Positions 1 to 14,220 of a DNA stretch of 64,000 bases are shown one piece after another. The translations under genes were made by a program, and so were the position numbers. Location of the stretch: NCBI RefSeq assembly GCF_001649575.2, contig NC_051431.1, positions 14,235,462 through 14,299,461 of the forward strand, given 5' to 3'. Positions within the stretch are counted from its first letter, which is position 1. The number at the start of each line of letters is the position of its first letter. The notes below the pieces were generated by a model. It searched no databases. It saw nothing but the letters and a program-made list of their open reading frames with translations, and was not told where the DNA came from. This DNA comes from Kryptolebias marmoratus (taxonomy: Eukaryota; Chordata; Actinopteri; Cyprinodontiformes; Rivulidae).

Positions 1-2958
1 TATTTCAACGTTTTAATCTGGAGCAGGTGATTTTATTATTTAAATTAAAATTTTGGTCTGAAGGCTGAACTCCTACTCTCCTGCCATACTTGATACTGAA
101 ATTAGCAGGCCGCTAAAACTGTGACTTCCTGAGAGTCCAGTCTTTTTTACTGGTAGAAAATCTTAACCTTGTTCCCTGTGCGCCAGCAGCAAGGCTGTAC
201 GTTTAGCTGCCTCCATGTTTGGATGCTTTTAATGAGTCAAAATGAAAGAATAGTCATTAAAAAGTAATGATTTCAGTACTGATCATAATGTTTATATTAA
301 TAATTTTAACTGTAATTGTTTAGCCTTATTTATTAATGCATAAATGCGTGAAGATATAACTTTATATTACTTGCATTTTCTATTGTTAGAGCATTGTTTT
401 ATCCTGAAATCCTGATCTGTTGGTAATACACAACACAAAGCCATTTTTAAATCCTTACTGCACAAGAAGGAGCTGAGTGCCCAAGGATTCAACCTCTCAG
501 TCTAATGATTGTTTTCAAGCTGCCTCAGAGTTTTCCATCATGGTGATAAGTTCAAATATTAGCTTTTCTGTGTCCTAATTGTTGCTTACGCCTCCCTGGG
601 AAATACGTCTCTGTTAATATTGTGGATATTATAAAAGTGGCTTTTGAGCTGAACTAGCTCATGAGGTGGAGGTCGGTTTATATTTTCTACTTTATTGGAG
701 CTCCTAAATATTTAACAAATAGAGCAAAATGTTCCTTTTGCTACAAAAGACAGCAGCAACTGCAGACATCAGGACACAGGCCCTTTAAAAAAAAAAAGCA
801 ATGTGTAAAAGTAAAACAGCGACTAGCAGGACGACGTGTGGCGGGGATGGGTGGACCGGTCCTCAGTGGTTAACATTCCTTAGAAAGCCTGACGGAGGGA
901 TGCTGCTTTCACACCAATTCTGCTGGAAGAGTTCGGCATGCAGGAACCGCAAGAAGAGGGAAAAAAAAAAAAGAAGCCATTATGTCAGACGTGCTGCAGG
1001 CGCATCAGCAGTAATCTGCAGCTCATACGTTATATAAAATCTGTCGAGCCGCTGCCCATAGTGTTGCTGCCGTTCCTGAAGTAAACGGGGGGGGATGTAC
1101 AAAGAGGAAGGTTTTCAGGTTGGTGTCTCAGCACGGCCCGTCAGCTCACAGGCACAGACGGGCCTGCGTTTAAAGAAGCAAATCGATGTTTGCAGTTCTG
1201 CCAACAGGTCTCCCAGAGCAGGCTGCTGGCAGCTAAAGAAATTTGTTCTGCCTTTCAAGAACAGACAGAATCAGTAAATGGCAGACATGATAAATAATTT
1301 GGTCTGCCGCCATCTTTTGACAAATTATTGATCACTTTGAGAGACCAAATGTCCCTAAAGTGCGAAGCTTTGAGATAAATGCAACACTTTTTTTGTTTAA
1401 TAATAGTTATCATTATGTTTTCCATTTTTTCCTGAATTAAAACATCATCTTAGGAACTGACTGATGCTGATTGTAGCCACTTTAAACCCTCAAAGAGCCC
1501 AGTCATCATTTTATTTGGGGAAACAAAGGCACCCAGGAGCAGCTGGTAGGCTGCGTTTAAACATGGAAATATTTGATTGAAAAAGTGAACATATTTTCAA
1601 ACACATCCAGTAGAATTATGGAAATATTCTTCTCAAGGACGCCTGTATCGACAAATGTTATCAGCAGTAAATCATGGAGTTTTTAGTCTTATTTATACAT
1701 ATACATGTGTTTACAAATCCCTTTTTAATGAATGAATGAATCTGGTGTCAGTTGCTCATTTGATCACAAACATAAGGTCATCCCAAACTACAGCAGAATA
1801 ACACCATCAGTTTTTGCTGAACCTGATTTCTCTTATGATTTGTTTTCAGTATGTTTAAAAAAAGTGTTTCTGTTCCTTCTGCATGTGCCTGATCGCTGCT
1901 GGATTTGGGTTTTGGAATAACCTCTGTGCCGATCAATCATCCTCCTGTGGCCAGATGAAGAGGTAAGAAACCAACAGTTTTGACCTAATAGGCCTCCTGT
2001 TAGGTGAGCTCTCACCTACGTTATGTCACCACGATGAGTTGGGCCGTTTCATCCTGGTTGCTGAGATGGGTTTGTGAAGTTTTTGGCATCAGTTTTAAAT
2101 CAGCTCCTCAAATGAGAAGTTAGGAATATTTCAAACTGAGCCTGTGATTTTCAGCATGCATGACTGGTCCTTATGTGCGTCAGGGTGTTATATGACCAAG
2201 CAGAAATATTTTTATGAGAATAGGTGTGTTAGGAAAATCCAGATTTTCTTGTTTGTCTCGCAGCGCATCGGCTAAGAATCCACCGTGTGTGTCAGCCTGG
2301 TTTTCGTTGTATTGTTGAGTTTCCCTCTAACCCTCTTTGTGGGGACCGGTTTTAGTTATGGTTACCTGGTAGCATCCTCACCCGTCACTCCTCTGTCCTG
2401 TCTCTGGTAACGTTGTGAGACCTCGCAGCTGTGTTTGACCCAGCCGAGTGGGGGTCCAATGGGGAGCGTGTTTGTTTTTGAGGTCAAACCTTTTTTTTGT
2501 CTCAGTCTGGTGAGGAGGAGTGGATCTGTTTGGGTGTGACTAACCTGGTTCCTTCCTCATCGGCATTCCAGGCCCATGTGACGAAGCGGCAACGCACATT
2601 GTCAGAGGGAACACCTTGTGAAGAAATATTCAGCATCAGTCCAAGGCACGGCAGTGGCTGCTGGCTGGCTGGGTGACAGTATCTGGTTACCCTCGTGATG
2701 TTTTCCAGATGGCAAAGACTTCATGATTTTGGTTTGAACTCTTCAAACCCCACCCATTGTGTTTTTTTATTAACCCTAATGTCTATCCCTTCTGAAAGCC
2801 ATCACCAGCTTCAGACTGGCATATCTGATGTGCCCTTCGTCTGCTGCACCCACGCCCATAAACCACACGGGACTTTGGGTTGTGGTGAAGCAAGAGGGTG
2901 ACTGTAGCTTCCTTTTGTCAGCTTAAATATATCACTTATAGCCACACTTGCACTTTCA

Positions 2959-2960
<2 letters not shown>

Positions 2961-2994
<34 letters not shown>
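2961..2994. repeat. (CA)17 microsatellite
   Basis: An uninterrupted run of 17 CA units followed by TATACA. It lies in gene-free DNA. Confidence 0.97.
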
Positions 2995-3000
<6 letters not shown>

Positions 3001-6000
3001 GACACAATGATGTCACGCTGCTTGGGCAGTGCCAGGGGAGGATGGTTGTCTCTCTTGAGCGAAACTCTCCACACAAAAACACAATCCACACTGCTACATT
3101 CCTCTGTGGCTTTTACTCAACTAGCCATTAGCTTCTTCAGCCTTCATCTGCTTCCTTCCTTCTGCAGCCGGAGTGAAAGCGGTCTATACTTGGAGTTTAT
3201 TAGCCCATTAGCTCGGCTTTCCCTTTTACTTCTTTTTCCACCGTAGCAGTCTGTTTTTCACATTCGTTGTCACATTTGTGTGCACTCTCATTCCATTCGT
3301 TTACAAACTGGAATGACAGAATCTGCAGAAATGCAGCACCACACCCACCCATCCATTGACTGACATTTTCTTTGTTGGAAAAAAAACAGACATCATGCAA
3401 AACACAACAATTATTCATACCAACAGAATGCCATAAGATGGGTGTTGGTCTTGGTGTTGTAAAATTTAATGAAGCTCATTTCCTTGTTCAGCAGAGCTTA
3501 AATAAAGAGGAATCAACAAGCAGTCCTGATAAGTTGTCTTCACGTTGTTTGAGTCGAGCTTATACTCTCAATCATGGTCACCAGGTAGTTTCAGATGTTA
3601 TTTATTTACCAGCATCTGAAAATCAACTTTCAAAACTGGGATTAATAGACAGTGGTGAGCGATATACTAGTACTGTGTCTTATTTTTATTACAGATTGCA
3701 TTTTGTTTCCTTCTTAGTTGCAGATTCTCTGAACCTACTGAAATGCTATAACATGTTGACACTATCATTTCTTTGAGCTGCGTCAGCGGTCTTGTTTACA
3801 CACAATCAACTACTGACCTTTTGTTTGTTTTTTGTTGTTTTTTAAGATCTAAATAAATCAAATCTTTATAAATGATCCAGGGAACTTCTAACTGTTCTGA
3901 GGGGGAGAGCGGTGCATGAAGCAAGCAAGCAACAAAAGTTGATCTACTTCACAGCATTTCTGTGCATTTTTCTGTTATTTTTACTCCTCAGGCTACGTTG
4001 GCCAAACATTATCGATTAATATCACCGGGGAACAATATCAAACGTCCCACATTTGTAGGATTCACTTACAGTGCCGAGTTGTTTGTTGCGAGTCCTGTAA
4101 TTTAACCCCTGATTAATGCGACAAACACAGAGCTAGTCATTCCACCTCGCAGTGAAAACAGAGCCGTCATTCTGCATCACTCAGCACTAGATTAAGTGGG
4201 TCTTATTCTCCGAGCTTGTAGCGATGCTTTCAGTTTGTGGATCTGGCTGTGACAGGCAGCCCTCTGGGTCTGTGCAGTCTGATGTGAGGGCAAACAATCG
4301 GGTTAGGGAGCAGACACGCACACTTCACTGAGTACACGGCCTCTGTGAGACAACAATGAGGACATGGTGACAGATAAATGTTTAAAAACGGATTGGATGT
4401 CAGCGTCAGATGCCATCATGTGTTCAGTATGTTTGTATTTTGTTAGAGCTATTTTTTTTCCACTGGAAGAGAAGTTCCAAATTCACGGCATTATAGACTA
4501 TGGAGCAGTAGCTTACTTATTAAACAGTCATCATATGGGTGCTGCAATATTTCTGACAATACTGCTTGGACAGTGAGCATCCCGTCAGAAAGATGTTGAT
4601 GAGTCACAACTGTAAAGAAAGTAATGAAATGCATTCGTCTGTACAATACATGAGGCAGCCGCATTAAAAGGGGAAATGTCACGCAGTCAATGATAGTCAT
4701 AAGTCAAACCAGAGGCTCTGCTGCTGTGCTGAGGACATGCAAACCCACGTGACGTCTGCAGGAATCACTCAGCAGTCAGGTCGGCACATAAATGTATAAT
4801 TAATGACGCCAGATTTCCATTTAGCTGCCTTTGTTTCAGAGCAGCTTCTTCAGATGGAGGTTTGTGGTGGTGTAAATGCTGACTCTTGCTGTCAGACTCA
4901 GGTTTAAAAAGTGCTTGTCATTCTGAGGGACATTATTTAGTCAGGGCTATAAAAGTAAAACCTGGGTGTCTGCACTGGTGTTGAGTTACTTTAATATTTT
5001 GGGAAAAAGAAGCAAAGTTTGGCAGTATTTTGTTTCACGTGCCTCCATCAGCAAAGCTGTAACACCACAAGGTGCCGACTGTGTCAAACCGCCCCCCCTA
5101 ACTGTAGCCTCAGAGGTGAGTTTACACCTGGTTTTTGTTACTGAAGGAAAGACGCTACCATACGCTCTTTTACAAACCACTCAGGAATTTTATGTGCAGC
5201 CTTTAAAAACAAACCAATTTAAAAAGGCCCTTGCTTTGCCCCGATCCTAACCTGTGCTCACCACTTCCTTCCTGTCCCTGCTCGGACGGCTGAACAGACC
5301 TTCCAACTATGTGGCGTAAATCTTCATTTCTGCAGATGTCCTGCGTCAGCCGCGAGCTGGTCCTCTGGCCTCGGCGCTCTGCAGACGTTTTGGTAGGAGG
5401 GCGACCTTAAACATTCCTTCAGCGTTGAGGGGATTGGCCCCTGCCAGTCCCCCTTATTGCTATAAATAATCTCAGCCCAGTTCCCATGGCCCCACCGCCT
5501 GCCTGTCATTCACAGAGCACTACTCTTTTATTTTTTCTGATAGCTGTTGAAACCGGGACAGGTGCTGAGACAGTTGTTGTCAGAGATCAGAAACCATGAC
5601 TGAAGTGACTTGGAGGACTTTTTTTTTTTTTTTTTTACTGAAAATCTGTGTGACTCGAAGAAAACTTAGCATTTACTGTTGATGAACTGTCTTAACTAAA
5701 CCACCTTCTGTTTTGTGATTATGGCTATTTATGGCAATATTACGGCCCTTTTTTTTCAATATTTGGATTTCACATTCACTTTGTAAACTTTTTTACTTTT
5801 GACATGTACTCTATCAAAAATATATGGGAAAAACAGTGTTTATCTACTTTTTTCAAGTCTGTGGTTTGAAGTGCAGTCATCCGTTTTTAAATCGGCTTTT
5901 ATTTTAGAATATTTGCCTCCTTTAATGACACTTCATTACTGAACTATAACTATATTACTCAACTACAGTGAGTAAACAAAAAAAGGTAAACCCTAACTCA

Positions 6001-7218
6001 CTGTAGCTGAACTTAAATAGTTCTACTAATATCATTTTAATTAACTTTTTTGTTTTGTTTTGTTTTTTGACTCAGAACAACCTGGTCTCATTTATGTACC
6101 AAGTTCAAAAAGGAACAAAACTAGTTGTCTCTGCTTTTCAATGAGCAAATCATTTAATCTTTTTTTCTATTAAGTTGCAGTTTATCCTAAAAAGACCCTT
6201 TACTAAGGACATGATTAAGCTCCTCATTTTATTTAAAACTAAGTTCCAAGAGTAAATGTCCATGGGCAGCATATTAAGAGCCATGTTTGTTCTGATGGTC
6301 AGGAGCCTGGGCTAAAAGTCAGGATGTGTTGATCTAATCTTTGCGCTTCTGGGACCAAATTCAGAGAGTTTACTCCAACTGCAGGCACTGTGAAGACACT
6401 CATACTCGAGGCAGATAACAACTAGTTAAAAATCATCTGCCAAAAGAACAAAGATCTAAGTAAAAAAAAAAATTAGTTCATATATTTCAAGCTATGCAAG
6501 TGGCACAGAATCCCTTCTAGTTTAAACCAGAGAGATTATTTAAGACAACTGTTGCACTTATTCATGTGATGTGTGAGCTCATCAGGAGCCCTGTTGTTCG
6601 AAGCATTTGAGTTAGTTTTGAGCTCAAAAACTTGTATTTTTAATGCAGGGGTAATCTATGAGTATTTCTGCATTATTGATACGATTGTGTTCCAGTGTGG
6701 TCCTCAGCTGTGGTAGCCTCTGGCCNCCCCCCTTTTAAGAAAACATTTCCAGATGCTCCCATGCTCCCATCATGCTGCAGGACAGTGAGAGGAAATTCCA
6801 GCAAACCCAAAAGGAAGAGCAGGAGAGATGGTGGAGATCTTCGTAGGGATATGGGATGAGGCAAAGGATGGTTTCTGTCCCTGAACAGCACCTCCATCTC
6901 ATGTTGAACCCACAGCTGATGCATTTCAGGGAAATCATTGTGTTAAGTTAAAAACAAAAGTCAGTTTTGGTCCTTTTAAACATGGGTGGGGACAAAAAGA
7001 CAGGTTAGAAGAAATAATAAGTATGAGCATAGTTCTACATGTTTAGATTGAATAGCAGTTTTCAAAGCTTAAAAGAAAACAAAGATTTTGATAGAAATGA
7101 CTGAGATTCAGACGGCTTCTTATCAGATTTTTTTTCAAATTCTACAAAACAAGATCAGAAAGAAACATTTATCTTCACTGTATTTGTTATTTTGCAACAA
7201 CATGATCAAACCAGCTGA

Positions 7219-7242
7219 CACACACACACACACACACACACA
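7219..7242. repeat. (CA)12 microsatellite
   Basis: Twelve uninterrupted CA units in gene-free DNA. Confidence 0.95.
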
Positions 7243-10200
7243 GACATAACAGATTCTCATACAGGTGATATCTGATTGAAGAGCTGGAGTGTTTGACAGG
7301 TGAGGAATGTGTCTGCACGTTGTGACAGGAGGACAGTGAAGATGGGAAGAGCTGCTGAGTGTGACATTCAAGAAACGGCGTCAGAAGAGGAACTTTTATC
7401 GGAGCACATCAGTTATTTACTCCGTCCTAATTTAAAGCGGCTTTTTATCGAACTAATTTGTTCCTTCATTCCTCCGAGTGACTTAAGCAGGAAGCCCTAA
7501 CTGCATCTGATTGACACTTTAATAAAGAAGCTGCGCTCACTGTCAGCAGACAGTGTCAGAAACTACATCCAGATGTAGGATGAGACCAGTTGCATTTTTA
7601 CTGTAAAAATGTTTTTTTTTTCTTTCCCCCCCACATCAGATCTTGTCGTTTGTGTATGTTTGTGTGACTGAGTCTATCCTAATCACTTCATGGTCGGCTC
7701 TTTTGAAACCAAACACTGAAGCCATAACCACAGTCATGGTTCACCAGCATTCATTAAACATTCACAACTCTTTGGGCAGTTTAGTTGGAGTAGTTGTGAT
7801 GGCTCTGAAGGTTGTTTTTGCTCTGAGACTCCGTTTTGGGTCCCCTCTTGTCTCAGAGAAGCAGCCGTTTGTCTACCTGAGAATTTGCAGTGTGCACAAA
7901 CAGCAGCAACACATGAAAACGTCGACGAGATTCAGTCCACTCCTCCCAAAACCTCGTCTTTCCCCTCGCCTGACGTGGCTGGATGGAGTTTCTTTTGCGC
8001 CTCCTATACATTACAGCTACGTTTCCCGTCGCTGCTTAGATTCGTTTTGGCAGATCGTGAAGCGGTTTCTGTGTCAGTTTTGGGGGAAAAAATGAACCGG
8101 CAGATAAAATCAGTTGTGTTTTGATGGCTGGGTGGAAGATGAAAGTGTCTGAAATGTGCCTCTTGGAGAACTGGGGGGGTTGAACAAACTTTGCGAACAC
8201 AACATGTGCGCCTCGTTGAAGGATCAAAGACGAAACACGTGGCTCCCATAACGTCCTGAAGCTGTTCCACATCAGCCTGTTGCACCTCCACCTTCCAAAC
8301 GCTCTCTCCTTTTTAAAGCTTTTTCCTGCTCCGTACATCGGAGCATGTATGTCTGGAACGGTTTCCCTCGTTCGAAGGAATCACTTCCCTTCACATCTGT
8401 CCCTGTTTGTCTGCATATTTAACGCCAAGGAGCATTATAAAACCTAAAATTAACCCTTGGAAATGTTTGAATTTTTAATTTAAAGGGAAACCTGCAGCTC
8501 AGTGTGGTGGCAGACTTAAATTAGAACAGTCTCCTATATTGAAAGACTTTGGTTACAGCAGTATGAAAGACTTAAATTAAAGGCACTACAAAAATGTACA
8601 AATATTAAGATTCAACAGAAATTGCTCAAGCAGTGTTTGGAAACCCCTGATTGATGGTGTAGCCCAGCAGAGAACTATACAATCTATTACAGTTTCTCTG
8701 TGGGGTCACTTTAATTAAAGGTAGCCATTTTAGTTTGTGTGTCTCTGTGTCTAAGTGAACCTGTAATCTTCAAAAGTTAAAAGAATGCAGGGGGGGGCAC
8801 TCATTACTGTCTGCTTTATGGAGCTGACCCTATGAGCAGCTAATGACTTCCTTATTTTCACCATAAAAAACAACTCAAGTTTCTTCTTAGACTCTCAGTC
8901 ACTGAAAAGAAAGCAGAAAAACATCCGGTGCCTTGAGCAGATTTACAGGTTGCCACGGGCGATTTACGCAGCCCGTTCAGACCTTTTTTTTTCTTTTGTG
9001 TTCATTTAACAGGATCGTTTCTATAAATCCTTGTATAAAAACAGAGATAGAGCATGAAATAAGCTTGTCTTATGATGCTAATAAGTATTCCTTTTTTTCT
9101 TAAGCTTAGACTAAGAATGAAGTTGAACTGTTTAGATGATGTTTCGCCTGAGACGAGCACCTGAAGGCATCACGTAAGATGTCTTCCTGCTGCTAGACTT
9201 TGTCTGTAATTATATGTTGGCACCAGTCTCTCATTTAACAGAGTTTAAATGTTCTCATTAGTCTGTAAATTAGTGCATTTAATAAAAGAGGTTGATGTTT
9301 TTACTGAGGTGACCTCTTCCTCATTACAACCTTTTTATGTGACCACAGGGAAAACTTTTAAAGCCAAGTCCAAATTTGATGGGCTTTAAATTTTTGTCTG
9401 TCACCAGGAAAAGAGTACTCGCTGGATTTAAATAAATAGCTGTCCGCTCTTCAGATGGAGCCCTCTGTGTAGGCAAAACGGTACAGATGTTTCCAGAAAC
9501 ATCTGCAGAAATATGATCAGGACTTGATTGCCTCGAAATGTGTTTTGCCGGTTTTTATTTGTACGTCATCCTGAACAGAACGCTTGCCAGAAAATATCCA
9601 ATAAGCGCAAACGTTGGGATAGCAGTTTGAGCCGGGCTGGAAGCGTTCGGGATGCGTCTGCGGACACATCCCGGGTGTCCATCAGCTCCACCTGTTCGCC
9701 GCAGCAGACCACAGCTGCCCTCTGATGCAGCCGGCTGCGATATATATACGTTTGTGAAGAATGCCAAACATTTAAGTAGCACTCCGAAGAACGTAAAATG
9801 CATTTGACCCTAGATGATTTACAGGACTGGATGATTAAAAACCCTGTGCACAGTTAGGAAATATGTGAGCTTCTAACCAGTGGGAGGGACAGTTAGGTCT
9901 CATTTAAGTGATTTTTACTTGGTTTCAATCAACAGTCTTTGCGTTTTGGGGTTGTTTAAATGTCTCATCTGAAAGTTCGGATTGACAAAAGCATCTTTAA
10001 ACCTGCGGCTAAAAGTATTTTGGGAGTGGAGGTTTTCAATTTGGTTCTGACTGTACTTAAAGAAACTGAGGCGGTGTAGTTTTCGTCTTGTTTTTGCAGC
10101 AGCTCTGACACCGTGTTTATCTAAAATTACGTTTGTGGTCTCTTCCACTCAGTGGCTTCGCTTTCGACATTGTTCTCCCTCTGAGAACTGCTGCGTTATT

Positions 10201-13200
10201 GGCTCTGGAAATTATATCTTAGCATCACAAAACATCCCAAGACAATGCAGAGCAGTCCCCGGTGCTTTTAGAAGAGCGAATTTAACACAAACCTCAGTAG
10301 GAACTCCTTGGAGTCCAAACAGCTTGAACAGTAAAATTCAGTCCGGTTGAGACAAGTGTCAGAAACTGTTAATCTTTTGTACATTTTATTCAGATCTTCT
10401 TGGTGCTGGAACACCGGTAGTCTGAACATCTGAACCACAGCGCTTGTTGTTGTGAGAAAACGGGGGGAAAATATTCAGAGGCGGAAATCTTAAATCTCAT
10501 TTATTCTTAGCCGCACTTCTTTTTTTTTTTTATAAACCCTAAAAACGCCTATTGTGAGCGGAGAGCGAGAAGCTTCTTTTTCTTCTGATCTGCAGGATTA
10601 GCTCGTTCTGAACCAACTTCAAGCGGCCTGACAATCTGTTCAGGCTGCTGACTTAGGAGTCTTGTGCTCACTGGTGTCTGCACTATTAATAGAGCTAGCC
10701 TGAGAATCTGGTTTAAGGTCAGCAATCAGATTCCTGCCCCCTATGTGACGGAGAAGAAAGGGAGAAATGTCGCTCCCCCCTAGAAATATGCATTTCTCAC
10801 ATTTCTGGTCATGTATGTCAACCTTCACCCACTCGCTGTTTTAGATAAGAGAACCAGCAGTTATGATCATCGTGTCGACCCACGGAGCCCGTCCTCAGTG
10901 CTTTAACAAATAAATGTGCTTTTAACTTATATGGTGAAAATATTTCAGTGTGATCTAACTGCTACCTGTCTAGGAACTTCAGAGCAAGCATGTATTTAGG
11001 AAATGTTTCTGTTAGAGAGTTTTGATGGCTGTATGTTAAACGTGAGTCGTTAAGGTGAGAGCATCTGTCCTTAATGGGAATACAATATATATATTTACGG
11101 TACACGGTAGAAATTATAGACATTTAGCCTGTGATAGAGATCTGTATTCTACCAGCTGACCGCAGTAAGGCTTGTTGATGATGTAATCAGCCGGCCTCAG
11201 AGCATGGAGCATGGCTGAGAGCGCAGAGGAGGAGCAGAAACGTCTATTATCTGGACCTGGTTCGGATTTAAACAGTCACTTTTTATACGTAAAATGCTGC
11301 TTTCTGCCATTTATTTCTTAAGTGAGAAGACTGGAAACTGTTAAGAGTTACCAACATATTCTTTTGTTTAAAACATATGGCTGAAACTACATTTAAAATA
11401 TTTTGCGCTCCAAGAAAGAAGCCTAATACGCAATTTGTGTTTTTATTTAAAAACTCTCTGGACCGAGTAGTGGAATTTTCTTGATTGAGATTATTTTGTG
11501 GTGTAGCAGTTTTCAAAAAAAATGCTGTCAAAATGACACCCTATGCTTTTTTTTCATTCCTATTGCAGGTTTTATACCAAAAACGTATCATGATATATCA
11601 CACAACCCTAGTGTTTACTGGAAGAAAAACTGTAAATCCTTTATCAAATCTATATTACTTACTGCTCCACTTGTCAGCTTTTTTTTAGAAACAACAAAGA
11701 TATTCATGGATTTATTCTTAATACACAAATATTTTTCAATCAAAACTAATTTAAATAAATGCATTAGTCACATATCAGTTTCTTCAATCGGTGAAAATAA
11801 AGCTGTTCCTGGACACAGTTACAGTTTTAATGATTAGATTTTAGTTTTAAATCCACTTCACTGTTGTTTTTTCACACTGCAGGTGTGACTCAGTAGATTA
11901 TTTGTTAGCACAGCTGCTGGCTGGACGCTGGCAGCTTCGTCAGTAATCTGTCCCTCAGACACAGACGTCTAAGAACATAAACACACAGCGACACATCTGG
12001 AGTGTCCAGCAGAACTCTGACACACACTCTGTCTCGAACACACAGGACTATTTGTTGTTAGGATGACATTACCAGTGTCTCTGACACCACGTTGATACAC
12101 CGTCAGATTCATTCTTGTGCGTCTCTAATTTTAATTACTTTCTGTAGCATAGATCTTTTATTTTCAGTGTATAGATTATACTCTGAACGCCTGATAAAAT
12201 GGATTCAGCTGCTGTTTGTCTCAGATGGAGGACCAGGGGATTCTCTAAACTGCTGAAAGCCTTCTGCGGTGAACTCTAAACGTCACTAGTTGTTCTTATG
12301 GTTGCTTTAGACCCATGTAGCTTCTAAATAGGTCAAGTGAAACTCTGAAATGTCAAAAGCTAGATTTTTCTTTGTCAAGCTATTTGTTTTTGTCCTTCTG
12401 GGGTCGAATTGGAAAGGATGGAGTGAAGCATTTGGCCAAAGAAGAGAAGGGAAAAAAAACAACTACAACCATTTTTTTTCTTTATTTAAGTCAAAGCTCC
12501 TAATTTCTGGATATCATTGTTTTGAGCTGTTTCTCCCCCCCTTCTTGTCGTGTTACTGTTGTTAACTCCTTCAAACTTGCCCCTCACCCACATCCCTGTC
12601 ACGTTCTGTCGTGGTGAGTCCCAACAGTGCTGGTCCCCGCAGCCTTACAGACCCAAGGCATCACTCTGTTCCAACTCCAGCTCCCTCAGCAGGAAAAAAA
12701 AAAGAAAAAATCCTCAATATTATTTATCCCCCGTGTCTGTGCCAGCTAGAAACTTATTTATTCAAGTCAGGATTCGCTTCATCTCCTAACTGTGGAGCCA
12801 TGCCCAGCTTGTGCATTTGGCTACAAAATAAGAGCATCCAGTGATTAAAAGGAAAAGTTTACCTCTAATTTGGAAAACCAGTAAAAGCTTCACAGATGTG
12901 AACAATATAAGTTCCTACTGTGGCTCAGTTTGTTGGAGCCGGTACAAATCCCAGCATCTTTAGGCTGTTTGCAGCATTTTACCATTCATCCATCCTGTTC
13001 AACTCAGGGACTCTGAGATGATTTTCATCAAGTTAGCTGCGAGATTTATAGAGTTAGAGTTGGCAGACAGATATCTGTTAATGCAAGGCTCTCTTCTGGC
13101 TGATGTTTTATAGATCTACTGTTTTCATATCTGCAGGAATCTCAATATAAAACCAGGTCTCACCACATTCAAATGGTTTATTTTGAAACATGGTATTCCC

Positions 13201-13886
13201 AAATTAAAGCGTGGTCACTTTTATTAGGTTTCTCCTTGATTAACTCAAAGCTTAAATATAATAAAAGAAGTCAACACATCTAATTAACTGGACTTTATAT
13301 CATGATTATTGCAGTAATATAATTCCGTTTAATATGTTTGCTCATGCTTTGTCACTGTTGTATCAGCTGGTGGCAAACTCAACTTAAAAACAGCTGTCGT
13401 TGCACAAAATCCTGCTGACTGTAGCCAAACACACTGGTCAGAACATCGGTAATGAAATATGTATTAAAGCTTGTTTTGACAGCCGTTTCTGCAGCTCTGA
13501 AACAATGTAGTGGTTAAAATTAATGTCCTGCAAAAACTGGCTGTTAACTCCACTGCTGTGATCTAATGCCCATTTTCTTTCCTTTTCAGTAAACCCCAGA
13601 AATGTGTACTTAATTAACTACCTGTGGGGAAAAAAGAAAGGTTAAAATTTACCATCATTACTATCCAAGGTGGGTTGTCCCCTGTATTTAATCAGGTTTA
13701 CCTGCAAAAGTGTCAAATAGAAGCACTGCAGTGTGTCTGTGGTGGATTTCTGAAACATGTCAACTATTTAAACAAATCACTCGTCCTGTTGTTTACAGCA
13801 GTACTCCTCATCAGAACCAAAGGCAGGTCCTGATGAGATGAAACATTATTTGGGTTATGGTTAAGTATGGCAACATTAAGACATGA

Positions 13887-14220
13887 CTGTGGCTCAGTGG
13901 TTAGAGCAGTCGTCCACCAATGAGAGAGTTGGATGTTCAATTCCTGGCAGCAGTTACATATTGAAGTGTCCCTGAGCAAGTCACTGAACTCCTCACTGCC
14001 TCCGATGTGTTCCCCATCAGTGTATGAATGTGATCTGAAGAACTGATTAGACTCTACAGAAAGATTTATTCAGATTCTCTTTGTAGAGATTCAGTAGTGT
14101 GTGTGTGTGAATCTGTGTATAGATGGTAAATGAGGGCACAGATTGTGTTGTAAAGTGCTGTGAGTGGCCTGATTGGCTAGAAAGGTGCTATATAAGTACA
14201 GTCCATTTACCATTACCATT
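13887..14220 (+). repeat. tRNA-derived SINE
   Basis: The 5' end has a tRNA-like RNA polymerase III promoter: an A-box-like stretch at 13889-13907 (GTGGCTCAGTGGTTAGAGC) and a B-box-like stretch at 13931-13944 (GGATGTTCAATTCC). It ends in a tail with GCTATATAAGTACAGTCCATTTACCATT, which I recognise from very common teleost short interspersed repeats. A short GT run lies inside. It makes no protein. The family name is uncertain; the tRNA-like head and the tail are seen directly. Confidence 0.8.

Larger units (their letters stand above)
1..13886. other. Gene-free AT-rich stretch
   Basis: I find no exon, RNA gene or recognisable transposase here on either strand. Open frames are short and none resembles a known family. 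The stretch holds CA microsatellites near 2961 and 7219, T- and A-runs, and one unresolved base at 6725 in a C-run. It could be intergenic DNA upstream of septin4 or a long 5' intron of an alternative transcript. The sequence does not decide between these. Confidence 0.5.

Noticed and set aside
2811..3131. Frames across the CA repeat
   Set aside because: Repeating Val-Cys or Thr-His translations are produced by the microsatellite itself.
13889..13960. tRNA gene
   Set aside because: A- and B-box-like sequences are present, but the stems do not form a complete cloverleaf and the SINE tail follows; it is a tRNA-derived SINE.
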